Shown: one piece after another, positions 1 through 6,847 of the stretch
Numbering within the stretch: the first letter of the stretch is position 1
Layout: the number at the start of each line of letters is the position of its first letter
Source of the DNA: a virus
Reading direction: 5' to 3' (one strand)
IMG/VR virus record: IMGVR_UViG_3300042319_000714
Location: 1-38,345 of that record
DNA length: 38,345 bases
Translations under genes and position numbers: made by a program
Notes under the pieces: generated by a model
Databases searched by the model: none
Told to the model about the DNA's origin: nothing
Seen by the model: only the letters and a program-made list of their open reading frames with translations

Positions 1-127
1 AGACTCGGCCTCTTCTTTGGTTTCTCACCCGGCATAAGGCGCAAAGCTAAAGGGGAACTCTCCCCAGTGGTTGAGTTGCTTCCGGGGCTTCATCGAGAGG
101 TGCTTCACTCCGGCCAGGGTCATCCTG
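1..127. repeat. Left copy of 127-bp terminal direct repeat (contig closure)
   Basis: Bases 1-127 are identical to 38219-38345. The repeat cuts through the 3' part of the glycosyltransferase gene and the first codons of the small-terminase candidate, and has no boundary signal of its own. Its length of exactly 127 matches a widely used maximum assembly k-mer. I therefore read it as the overlap left when a circular (or circularly permuted) genome was assembled, giving 38,218 unique bp. Confidence 0.95.
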
Positions 128-843
128 ACTGCGGCAGCGTAATCCTCACTGAGATACTCGAGTTTGCCTGGCATGGATTCCATGGCCAGTGGCATCCACA
201 GGGTCGGGAAGCGTTCGACGCGCACATCCTCGCACCAGTCGATCCTGTATGGGCTCTGCACTCCTGACCCTTCCAGCGCATCAAGTGTCGCCAGAAGGCA
301 TTTACGGGGGATTGCGAGGCATCCCGATGCGAACATGGTGATGGGCACCAGCTCCGCTGCGCACTCAGCGTCATTCACCTGATGCTTGAGGGCCTGCAGG
401 TGCTCCGCCTTGGGACGCAGGGCCGGCCTGGCGGGCAGTGAGCGGCATGAGTAGGGGATGCAGACGGTTGCCTGGTGTTCATGGGCCAGCTCGGCCATGC
501 GGATGACGTCGGCCGCGGTGAACTCAATGTCGTGGTCCAGTTGAATCCAAACGTCCTTGCCGCTGTCGAGGAACCACTTGGTCGCACGGCAACGGCTGCG
601 GGATATCAGGGCATCCTCCCGGATCGTGCGCAGATCGGTCTGCCTGTCTGAACGGGCGAACGTGGCCGTCAGGTCTACCCAGGACATCATGCAGGCTGCG
701 CTGATGCCGCCGTAGGCGTACAGCGAGACATGGATGGACGGCCTGGTGCCTGCCTGGGTTACTGCTTGGACCTTGCTGGTCGGCTGCGGTGCGTAAATGA
801 ATGGATCTTCCATCTGCGGGGATTCTGCCTTTGTTGTGGTCAT
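25..843 (-). CDS. GT-A fold glycosyltransferase
   Basis: 272-aa protein resembling small phage-encoded GT-A (family 2-like) glycosyltransferases, which use nucleotide sugars. An Arg/Ser-rich helix (around residues 75-95, DALISRSRCRATKWFL) precedes a DxD-type metal/nucleotide site (QLDHDIEF, Asp103 and Asp105). Near the C-terminus LSEDY fits the acidic acceptor-side motif of such enzymes. No signal peptide or membrane segment is seen. The start overlaps the upstream HTH gene's stop by 4 nt (ATGA), and its end overlaps the start of the small-terminase candidate across the circle junction, so it is the last gene of the early block. The substrate is unknown: virion protein, modified DNA or host glycan are all possible. 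The fold is fairly sure, the role is not. Confidence 0.7.
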   Translation of the reverse strand: MTTTKAESPQMEDPFIYAPQPTSKVQAVTQAGTRPSIHVSLYAYGGISAACMMSWVDLTATFARSDRQTDLRTIREDALISRSRCRATKWFLDSGKDVWIQLDHDIEFTAADVIRMAELAHEHQATVCIPYSCRSLPARPALRPKAEHLQALKHQVNDAECAAELVPITMFASGCLAIPRKCLLATLDALEGSGVQSPYRIDWCEDVRVERFPTLWMPLAMESMPGKLEYLSEDYAAAVRMTLAGVKHLSMKPRKQLNHWGEFPFSFAPYAG

Positions 844-1166
844 GGTTCAATGTCCTTCCGTTGGCTTGCGAGGTAGAGTTCGTGGCCCTTGGTGATGAGA
901 TAGACCACGCTGCCTCGGGGCACCTGGCAGGCCGTGGCAACATCGTTCAGCGACAGGCCGCGGTCACGCAGGTCGTAGGCCTTGCGTGCCATGTCCGGTG
1001 TGTGGCGCTGCTCGGTGACTTCCGGCTCATCCTGCATGACCGGGGCTGGCGTGCCGTCCTCCTTGAACGCCATGTCCTTGGGGTACGACAGCCAGCCACG
1101 CTGCACACCTAACTTCACAAGGTGCGGTGCCTCCATCAATAGTTTCGTTGTGTTTGTTACTATCAT
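840..1166 (-). CDS. Small HTH DNA-binding protein (GWxSxP + HTH)
   Basis: 108 aa. The N-terminal third carries the short motif GWLSYP. A linker rich in Glu, Pro and Gln follows, then a predicted helix-turn-helix at about residues 60-95 (LNDVATACQVPRGSVVYLI). The same two-part layout recurs in the 75-aa protein at 10241-10468, so the two look paralogous. The start ATG at 1166 overlaps the stop of the zinc protein (ATGA) and the end overlaps the glycosyltransferase start by 4 nt, so it is translationally coupled on both sides. Probably a small phage regulator; target unknown. Confidence 0.65.
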   Translation of the reverse strand: MIVTNTTKLLMEAPHLVKLGVQRGWLSYPKDMAFKEDGTPAPVMQDEPEVTEQRHTPDMARKAYDLRDRGLSLNDVATACQVPRGSVVYLITKGHELYLASQRKDIEP

Positions 1167-1570
1167 AACAGTGATATGTCTAATGGTGTTGCGGGCAAGT
1201 GCTGCCTACCCTTGCCGCTTTTATCTCCTATAAGCTGAAATATGCGTTGTCTATGTGCCTTGCCACTGGGACCGGGGTGGATAACGCAACCAAACCTCCC
1301 GTCTGCCTGGACAACGAGGTGATTACGCTGCTTGTCCCCACCTACCTCGGCACAGGCTGGGCATTGCCCGACCAATTTCGAGCCAATTTTGCGTAGGCCT
1401 ACCACTGTCAAGCGGTGTCTAGTGTTTGGGACGGGAGGGACGGCATTTCCCAACTCCATTCCTACCCTGGAGCAGCCTATACCCCCTTTTACACTTCTAG
1501 CACCGAGTTGAGAAGTGCCGTCCCCCGTCCCAACCGCTTGACAACACTTGACAGATCCAGTGCTTTTCAT
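1163..1570 (-). CDS. CHC2-type primase-like zinc-finger protein (start uncertain)
   Basis: The open frame encodes 135 aa, but only the last 80 look protein-like. They hold a zinc site of the primase CHC2 kind: Cys70-x2-Cys73 (GQCPACAE), then GRFGC with Cys95-x2-His98, then a short helix (HRQRIFQLIG). Free-standing proteins of this type normally have only about a dozen residues before the first Cys pair. That fits a GTG start at 1405 (80 aa) or TTG at 1411, both just downstream of a long inverted repeat. The ATG at 1570 would give ATGA coupling to the helicase stop, but its extra 55 residues are encoded by the inverted repeat and look non-protein. It lies next to the PrimPol-helicase and probably helps primer synthesis or ssDNA recognition. 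Confidence 0.6.
   Translation of the reverse strand: MKSTGSVKCCQAVGTGDGTSQLGARSVKGGIGCSRVGMELGNAVPPVPNTRHRLTVVGLRKIGSKLVGQCPACAEVGGDKQRNHLVVQADGRFGCVIHPGPSGKAHRQRIFQLIGDKSGKGRQHLPATPLDISLL
1406..1553. repeat. Long imperfect inverted repeat (about 50-bp arms)
   Basis: The left arm (1406-1456) and the reverse complement of the right arm (1505-1553) match at about 42 of 49 aligned positions with one 2-nt indel, separated by about 48 bp. Both arms begin TGTCAAG and contain TTGGGACGGG and GGACGGCA. Each outer end carries two copies of a CnCTTGACA-like unit spaced 10 bp apart (for example CGCTTGACAACACTTGACAG on the plus strand). RNA from the minus strand would form a very long hairpin between the helicase stop and the zinc protein. 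It could be an attenuator, an operator cluster or a small mobile remnant; I see no target-site duplication. Confidence 0.85.
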
Positions 1571-3537
1571 GCGGTCAAGGTTACTTTCATGTAGCCTCGG
1601 GACTGTTGTTGCTGACCGTCGCTACGGTGAATGTGGTTCGACGGGATGGCCTGGTGTATCTCCAGCATCAGTTCAGCGGCACGTTTCTGGAAACGCTTCT
1701 CCGGTTCAGGCCCCCATTCCTTGTTGTTACACATCGTCATGTAAGCACTATACAGTTCCTCGGTTGTGATACAATCCGACGACATGCTGCTACCCCGAAC
1801 ATGGTTAACAATAAAGTATCTAACACTGTCGCTTTCGCTCAACAGATTATCAATCATCCCGCGCTGCCTCTCGGTCACCGGGAACGGCCTGCCGGCCTGC
1901 ATGACCCGGCACAGATCCTCCGCGCCCTCCAGGAACCAGTTCAATATCCCGCTGCCTTCCCGCTCAATCATCACGTCGTGATAGTTGGGGATTACCTTCT
2001 CCGGCTTGGGCTGGCTGAAGTCCAGCAGCAGCAACCGTCTCGACCACGCTCCCAAATCTCCCTGCACGTTGACCTTCAGCCTACTATTGGCCGTCACGAT
2101 GACATTCCAGTCGCCGACCACGGCCTTGGCCCCGCTCTTGCCCTTGAACTCCACGCTCAGCCTATCGCCGCCCGTCAGAGCCTTGAGCTGCTGGCTCTCC
2201 TCGCAGGACAGAAAGTCCGGCGGCACGTCGCTACCGATCAAGAGTGTCCTATCGTGGAAGTTGGCCAGCTCGAACCTGCTGCCCAGGTGCGCGGTCCTCA
2301 GCTCGCTACAGTTCTCGTCGCCCACCAACCTCCGCACCAGCCCGGCCACCGTGCTCTTCCCGCCGCCGCCGGTCCCCGTCAGCAACAGAATCACCTGCGG
2401 CCTGTTCCTCTGGAGCAGCGCCAGGCCGCCCCATCTCTGCAGCAGCATCTGGTCATCCTCCTCGGGCAGCGCATGATCCAGGAAGGCCTGCCACATCTCG
2501 CTGCTTGCCCCCTGGACATACCGCACCGGCGTCTGATTCCTCGACATCCACTCCGGCCCGAAGCCATGCATCTCGTAGGGTGCAGCCCGTAGATCCACCA
2601 TGACATTGGAGCAGTGCACCACGCTGTCCGGCCTGGAGAACGGATTGCGCTCCACCTGCAGCCTCCCGATGAGATCCACAACTTGATCCGCGAAGCTCGC
2701 TGTGAGCCTCGTCAGCAGCGCCGGCAGCCGCGGGTCCTCCGTCGAGGCCACCTGATCCAACAGAACGCGCCTGGCGGTCTCCAGGGCCTTCTGCGCCATC
2801 TCCTCGCGGCTCATGCTCATCCAGATCCCCCGGTCATCCTTGTACCAGTAGTGCATCCCGGTTACCGCATCGAAGAGGAACCGTTCCTTGTGCGCCATGT
2901 AGGCCGCGAAGAAGGGAGCCTGCAGATTGCCCGTGCCGCTCCGGCCGAACGTCCAGGGCACGCCATGCTGCCGGATCAACTGCGCGATCTCATCCCGACT
3001 GCCCGGAGCCGGCCAGCCCTCGGGCCACCGGATCTGGCTGAACTCCAGCGCCACCGGCGGCCTGTCCACCAGCACGCTGTACTCGCACCCGCTCGGGTGC
3101 ACGCCCTTCACCGTGCTCAGGTTCCCCGTACTCCGCCACTCATACAATGGCTTGCCCAGCAACCGATCACCCACCTGAACCATCTCGGTCGTGCTCCGCT
3201 CCGCGCACGGCCCCGGGTACTTGCCCGTGATCCTCACGCCAATCTGTGCGCCCCTTTTCCCCTTCCACCTTGCCGACCCCTGCAGCACCGGGTTGACCCT
3301 CAGGAACGCCTCCAGGCTGCCCTCATCGTCGAAGTCTATCGCGCACAGCCCACCGGAGAACTCCCCGAGCCTTACTGCCACGTTCCCATGCTCGAGCATG
3401 ACCCGGTACACGTCCCGCTTGGTACTTTCCATGGTCTCCTGGGTGTACTTGACCATCGGAATCTTGGTCCCCGGGCTCTGCGGTACCAGGAACAGCGGCG
3501 TGCCCAGCCAGCCCTCAATCTCTTGCGTCGTCATCAT
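1567..3537 (-). CDS. PrimPol (AEP) - SF3 helicase replication protein
   Basis: 656 aa, likely the central replication initiator. The N-terminus (about 10-220) is a bifunctional primase-polymerase: the metal-binding DFD motif sits at residues 68-70 after GGLCAI. A D5-like linker follows. The C-terminal half is a superfamily 3 helicase: Walker A GTGGGGKST (Lys394), Walker B LLIGSD, sensor motif NVIVTANS, and an arginine-finger region (WSRRLLLLDF). The last 80 residues look like a winged helix (TTEELYSAYM). It starts at a double ATG at 3537 overlapping the methyltransferase stop and is long enough to be intact. No other DNA polymerase is visible in the genome, so it probably primes, unwinds and recruits the host replicase. 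Confidence 0.9.
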   Translation of the reverse strand: MMTTQEIEGWLGTPLFLVPQSPGTKIPMVKYTQETMESTKRDVYRVMLEHGNVAVRLGEFSGGLCAIDFDDEGSLEAFLRVNPVLQGSARWKGKRGAQIGVRITGKYPGPCAERSTTEMVQVGDRLLGKPLYEWRSTGNLSTVKGVHPSGCEYSVLVDRPPVALEFSQIRWPEGWPAPGSRDEIAQLIRQHGVPWTFGRSGTGNLQAPFFAAYMAHKERFLFDAVTGMHYWYKDDRGIWMSMSREEMAQKALETARRVLLDQVASTEDPRLPALLTRLTASFADQVVDLIGRLQVERNPFSRPDSVVHCSNVMVDLRAAPYEMHGFGPEWMSRNQTPVRYVQGASSEMWQAFLDHALPEEDDQMLLQRWGGLALLQRNRPQVILLLTGTGGGGKSTVAGLVRRLVGDENCSELRTAHLGSRFELANFHDRTLLIGSDVPPDFLSCEESQQLKALTGGDRLSVEFKGKSGAKAVVGDWNVIVTANSRLKVNVQGDLGAWSRRLLLLDFSQPKPEKVIPNYHDVMIEREGSGILNWFLEGAEDLCRVMQAGRPFPVTERQRGMIDNLLSESDSVRYFIVNHVRGSSMSSDCITTEELYSAYMTMCNNKEWGPEPEKRFQKRAAELMLEIHQAIPSNHIHRSDGQQQQSRGYMKVTLTA

Positions 3538-4811
3538 AGTAATTCTTTGATCAGCACCCGGAAGGCCCGCTCTGCGGTGGCTGGAACGACTCCGTTGCCG
3601 AGGAGTCGCAGCTCATCCGTTCTATTGTCACAGGTGACGCACAGCTCGGCATAGTCCATCCCACTGGGAGGTTCATTAAAGTTTCCACCCAGCGGGCATT
3701 TAATCTGCCTACAGCCTGCACCTTCATCTGGCTGTGCAGCGTGTCCGGCTTCCCGTTGTGCGCTCCCGAGTCCATCTCGGCCCTCGGTGTCGCCCAGTTC
3801 TTCACCTGCTGGTCCAGCTTGTCGATCATGCTGCCGTCCTTCTGCCGGTGCGCTCCGGTCGATACGGTGGCTGTCTGCCAGTTCTGCACCATCTCCACCT
3901 GTTGGTTGATCGTCTGCGATTGCAGTACCATCCTGCCATCCGGTGTCTTGCGGTACGCTCTCTGTCCCGGCTTCGCTGGCTGTCCATCCTTGGTGTAGAG
4001 CGTCTCCACTCTCGCTCCCGCCTCGTTGGCTTGCGGTGTGCGCCAATCCACCCACAACCCTTGGCGGCTCCCATCCGTACTGCTGCTCGCCGGGACGGCT
4101 GGGCCATGCACTGCAACTACTCCCGCCAGTTTCGACTTCGCTGCCACCTTCTCCATGTCCACGTTCTCCCCAGTGTCCTTGTGGTCCCTGGCCGCAGGCG
4201 TTGGCCATGACTTCACTACCACCGTCGTCAGACTCTCCTGACTGCCCTTCATGCCTCTGGAACGATCCTGAAAGCCCTGCCGCACTTCTGAAGCCACTGG
4301 AGACGGCCAAGATAAACACCCGCTTTCGCTGGTGCGGCGCTCCGCATTCAGACGCGCTGAATATGCCCCACGTCGTTCTGTAACCCATTCCTGCCAGGTC
4401 TTCGATGACGTCGGACAGCCCCAGGCTGATATGTCCTTCGACGTTCTCAAAGAAACAGGTCCGGGGTCTGAGAAGTCGAATGCCATCTGCAATCCACGGC
4501 CACAGGTGCCGCGGGTCTTGCTTTCCTTTGCGCAATCCTGCGTGGCTAAATCCCTGGCAAGGGTATCCGCCAGTGAGGATGTCCACTCGGTCGCGAAACG
4601 CTCCCCAAGGGAAGGTCTTAAGATTCGGCCAGATAGGTGCTGGGTCCATGAGTCCCGCTTCCATTTTCGCAACCAGATTGCTGATGGCGAAGGCTTCGAT
4701 CTCACAAAGAGCGACTGTGCGCAGACTTGGGATTGCTCGTTTGAGTCCAAGTTCAATGCCTCCGTATCCAGCGCAGAGGCCAAGGTGTGTAACTGCTTTG
4801 GAAGTATCCAT
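3534..4811 (-). CDS. dcm: DNA (cytosine-5) methyltransferase
   Basis: 425 aa from ATG 4811, preceded by AGGAGG in the end of the helicase gene. C5-MTase motifs appear in order: motif I LCAGYGGIELG (SAM binding), motif IV GGYPCQGFSHAG with nucleophile Cys85, motif VI FFENVEGH, motif VIII QRKRVFILA, and a C-terminal motif X-like LRLLGNGVVPATAERAF. Between VIII and X the target-recognition region is long, hydrophilic and carries repeated LADS/LGDT-like units. It methylates cytosine in phage and possibly host DNA, most simply as protection from restriction; no cognate endonuclease is visible. A second open frame overlaps almost all of it (next entry). The stop overlaps the PrimPol start (ATGA). 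Confidence 0.92.
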   Translation of the reverse strand: MDTSKAVTHLGLCAGYGGIELGLKRAIPSLRTVALCEIEAFAISNLVAKMEAGLMDPAPIWPNLKTFPWGAFRDRVDILTGGYPCQGFSHAGLRKGKQDPRHLWPWIADGIRLLRPRTCFFENVEGHISLGLSDVIEDLAGMGYRTTWGIFSASECGAPHQRKRVFILAVSSGFRSAAGLSGSFQRHEGQSGESDDGGSEVMANACGQGPQGHWGERGHGEGGSEVETGGSSCSAWPSRPGEQQYGWEPPRVVGGLAHTASQRGGSESGDALHQGWTASEAGTESVPQDTGWQDGTAIADDQPTGGDGAELADSHRIDRSAPAEGRQHDRQAGPAGEELGDTEGRDGLGSAQREAGHAAQPDEGAGCRQIKCPLGGNFNEPPSGMDYAELCVTCDNRTDELRLLGNGVVPATAERAFRVLIKELL

Positions 4812-4816
4812 GTCAT
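3551..4816 (-). CDS. Overlapping second-frame protein with W-x-T-P repeats (methyltransferase-associated)
   Basis: 421-aa frame lying inside the methyltransferase gene, on the same strand and shifted. Its ATG at 4816 is 5 nt upstream of the methyltransferase ATG, overlaps the Pif1 stop (ATGA) and lies 5 nt after AGGAGG, so its Shine-Dalgarno spacing is better than its partner's. It carries VTERRGAYSARLNAE, repeated SWPSPVAS, SWPTPAARD, DWRTPQA and NWATPRAE units, and LNARWVETLMNLPVGWT near the end. As I remember them, these are hallmarks of phage proteins annotated as methyltransferases or as proteins encoded beside Dcm. The W-P-T-P units are the shifted reading of the partner's LAD-type repeats, so conservation of one frame could mimic the other. 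No catalytic site is visible. Translation is plausible but unproven. Confidence 0.5.
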   Translation of the reverse strand: MTWILPKQLHTLASALDTEALNLDSNEQSQVCAQSLFVRSKPSPSAIWLRKWKRDSWTQHLSGRILRPSLGERFATEWTSSLADTLARDLATQDCAKESKTRGTCGRGLQMAFDFSDPGPVSLRTSKDISAWGCPTSSKTWQEWVTERRGAYSARLNAERRTSESGCLSWPSPVASEVRQGFQDRSRGMKGSQESLTTVVVKSWPTPAARDHKDTGENVDMEKVAAKSKLAGVVAVHGPAVPASSSTDGSRQGLWVDWRTPQANEAGARVETLYTKDGQPAKPGQRAYRKTPDGRMVLQSQTINQQVEMVQNWQTATVSTGAHRQKDGSMIDKLDQQVKNWATPRAEMDSGAHNGKPDTLHSQMKVQAVGRLNARWVETLMNLPVGWTMPSCASPVTIERMSCDSSATESFQPPQSGPSGC

Positions 4817-6078
4817 TCCGCCCTCCTCTCAAATGCCAACGCCTCCTCGCTGATGAACCAGCCCTTCGGCCACTCGGTCAGGTAAATCCCGCCCAGTGTC
4901 CGCACCCGGCTCAGTGCCACGTAGGCCTGCCCAGGCTCCCGGGCCGCCCGTATATCAATCCTTGCGGCATCCAGAGTCAGTCCCTGCGCCCGGTGTATGG
5001 TCATCGCGTAGGCCAATCGGAGCGGGTATTGTTGGACGGTCACCCCCAGACTCTCAAAGAACCATTTGCGCCGACCCAGTGAAATCTTCTCACCGCGGCT
5101 CTCGACCACGATATCCCCACCCCGAAACTCCACCACCCGGCCCACCTGCCCATTGTAGAAGCCCTGCTCCGCATCGTTCGCGGTAAACATCACGGCAGCC
5201 CCGGGCTTCAACTGCAGCACCCGCGGCGTGCTCATGTTCTTGGTGGCGAACTCCACCGCCTGATCCACGCCCCTGACCTCGGAGTCAAACACAGCAATCG
5301 GGCCATCAATAGAACTCAGCCGATAATTATTCCACTTATCCACCTGCACGTTGTGCGTCATCAGCCGGGTAATGTGCTCCGGCGGGTTCATCCTGAGCGC
5401 ACTCCGCAGCAGTTGGTTGTCCCGCGGCTTCATCCTGCCCACCCGGAACCCGCTCAGCATCTCGATGAACGGCAGGTCATTCTGCCTCCGCACCTTCTCG
5501 AGTTTGATCGTCTTGAAGTCGGCCTCCTCCCAAGCCTGACTCAGGAACGCCCAGTCGTAGGCCTTGCTCTGGTCGGTCCTGACCGGCGGCAACTGCAGGA
5601 AGTCGCCCAGGAAGATAACCTGTAACCCGCCGAAGGGCCTGCTGTCTTCTCTGATCCGCTTCACCCAGTAGTTCAAGAAGTCCAAGTGCCTACCTGCCAT
5701 CATGCTGATCTCGTCGACCACCAGCACCTCGGTGCTCCGCACCCGCTTGCGGGCTCCATGAATCGAAGGCTGCTCCTCCAGCCGCTCGGCAGCCTGCAGG
5801 AAGTCCTCGCCATCCTGCGGCCCCAACTGCATCCCGCACCATCTGTGCACGGTGGTCCCGCCCACGTTCAGCGCGGCAATGCCTGTCGGGGCTGTGATGG
5901 CCACATCCCGGACTCCTTCCACCCTGCTCAGGAACTCCCGCAGGAGCGTGGACTTGCCGGTGCCCGCCTGCCCTGTGAGGAAGACGTTACCAAACGATTT
6001 TACCCAGACCATGAAACGGTCCTCGGGCGTCGGATCGAAGTCGTCCTCGATCACATGGACAGACGGGCTTGTAGTCAT
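4813..6078 (-). CDS. Pif1/RecD2-type SF1B DNA helicase
   Basis: 421 aa from ATG 6078 (MTTSPSV), 4 nt after the exonuclease stop; the frame is open further upstream but that part is Arg/Ser-rich shadow of the exonuclease gene. Walker A GQAGTGKST with Lys42, Walker B LVVDEISMM, then GDFLQLPPV, and C-terminal motifs AYAMTIHRAQGLTLD and YVALSRVRTLGGIYL are diagnostic of Pif1-like 5'-3' helicases. It is compact, with no extra domain. Located between the exonuclease and the methyltransferase in the replication block, it probably unwinds forks or recombination intermediates. Its last codons carry the Shine-Dalgarno used by the methyltransferase locus. Confidence 0.9.
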   Translation of the reverse strand: MTTSPSVHVIEDDFDPTPEDRFMVWVKSFGNVFLTGQAGTGKSTLLREFLSRVEGVRDVAITAPTGIAALNVGGTTVHRWCGMQLGPQDGEDFLQAAERLEEQPSIHGARKRVRSTEVLVVDEISMMAGRHLDFLNYWVKRIREDSRPFGGLQVIFLGDFLQLPPVRTDQSKAYDWAFLSQAWEEADFKTIKLEKVRRQNDLPFIEMLSGFRVGRMKPRDNQLLRSALRMNPPEHITRLMTHNVQVDKWNNYRLSSIDGPIAVFDSEVRGVDQAVEFATKNMSTPRVLQLKPGAAVMFTANDAEQGFYNGQVGRVVEFRGGDIVVESRGEKISLGRRKWFFESLGVTVQQYPLRLAYAMTIHRAQGLTLDAARIDIRAAREPGQAYVALSRVRTLGGIYLTEWPKGWFISEEALAFERRAE

Positions 6079-6082
6079 CGGA

Positions 6083-6745
6083 TCAGTAGGTCGGGATAAG
6101 GATGTCCGAGACCTTCTGCGTGAGTTCCACGTCGCGCAGGCAGTAGGCAATGGCAGCCTCGCGGTCGGTCTTGAAGAGCTCGTGGAAGTGCGCCCCGTTG
6201 CCGGCCTTGTCGCCCAGCCCGAGGTGTCTGGAGATCGCAGCAAGACTGCCGTGCGCCCGGCTGTCGCCTAGCTGCCACACCTCGCGCAGATCCACGATCA
6301 GGTCGGTCCAATACCTGCCATTGCGCATCCAATAGGGCACGGTGATCCGGTGCTTCCAGGACCGCTTGAACAGGAACGGCAGGTCAAAGGGCTTCACATT
6401 GAATCCGATCAACTGCGGCTTGCGCTCGAAGCTGTCTAGCAGCGACCAGAACTGCAGCAGCATGGCCTTCTCGCCATCCGTATCGGCGCAGAACACCGCG
6501 GGCTGCTCATGCTCGACACGGTATCCGATGGCCAGCACCTGGCCGCTCAGGGCATCCAGTGCTGCGTTCTTGATGTAGTCGCTGACGTGGTTCTCCTCGG
6601 CCCGCTGGATCTTCTCCGCGATGATGTCCGGGTTCTTGATGTTGCCCAGCTTGACCGCAGCAGGGTCAAACGGTGGGATGACCAGCTCCGCAATGGGGAG
6701 CGGTCCTGTCTCGATGTCGAAGTAAATACGTGGGTTTGCTGGCAT
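6083..6745 (-). CDS. DnaQ-like 3'-5' exonuclease
   Basis: 220 aa with the three exonuclease motifs of the DEDD/RNase H-like fold: ExoI YFDIETGPLP at residues 8-17, ExoII LIGFNVKPFDLPFL in the middle, and ExoIII YCLRDVELTQKV near the C-terminus. This resembles the stand-alone PolB-type proofreading exonucleases found in phages without their own family A or B polymerase. The ATG at 6745 has no clear Shine-Dalgarno and follows a 100-bp gap with a stable hairpin, so expression may depend on that leader. It is followed after 4 nt by the Pif1-like helicase, suggesting a shared repair or replication role. Confidence 0.85.
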   Translation of the reverse strand: MPANPRIYFDIETGPLPIAELVIPPFDPAAVKLGNIKNPDIIAEKIQRAEENHVSDYIKNAALDALSGQVLAIGYRVEHEQPAVFCADTDGEKAMLLQFWSLLDSFERKPQLIGFNVKPFDLPFLFKRSWKHRITVPYWMRNGRYWTDLIVDLREVWQLGDSRAHGSLAAISRHLGLGDKAGNGAHFHELFKTDREAAIAYCLRDVELTQKVSDILIPTY

Positions 6746-6817
6746 AATGCTAAAACGGTTTGGATTGGTAGTTGTGCGTTTGTCAGCGGATGCGCACCCC
6801 CCGCTTGTCCATGAGTC

Positions 6818-6840
6818 CCCAGCAGCAACGGGCTGCCGGG
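6818..6840 (-). other. Stable hairpin in the gap before the exonuclease
   Basis: On the minus strand a 9-bp stem (CCCGGCAGC pairing with GCTGCTGGG, one G-U pair) closes a 5-nt loop. It lies in the 102-bp space (6746-6847) between the HTH protein stop and the exonuclease start. No U-tract follows, so it is not a standard intrinsic terminator; it may shape the leader or slow transcription. No gene is visible in this gap. Confidence 0.5.
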
Positions 6841-6847
6841 AAAGTTG

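Noticed and set aside
2614-3654. 346-codon plus-strand frame
   Set aside because: Antisense of the PrimPol domain and end of the methyltransferase; His/Pro/Arg-rich with no recognisable motif.
6079-6243. 55-residue N-terminal extension of the Pif1-like helicase
   Set aside because: Ser/Arg/Thr-rich and overlaps the exonuclease coding region; an ATG at 6078 right after the exonuclease stop is the natural start.
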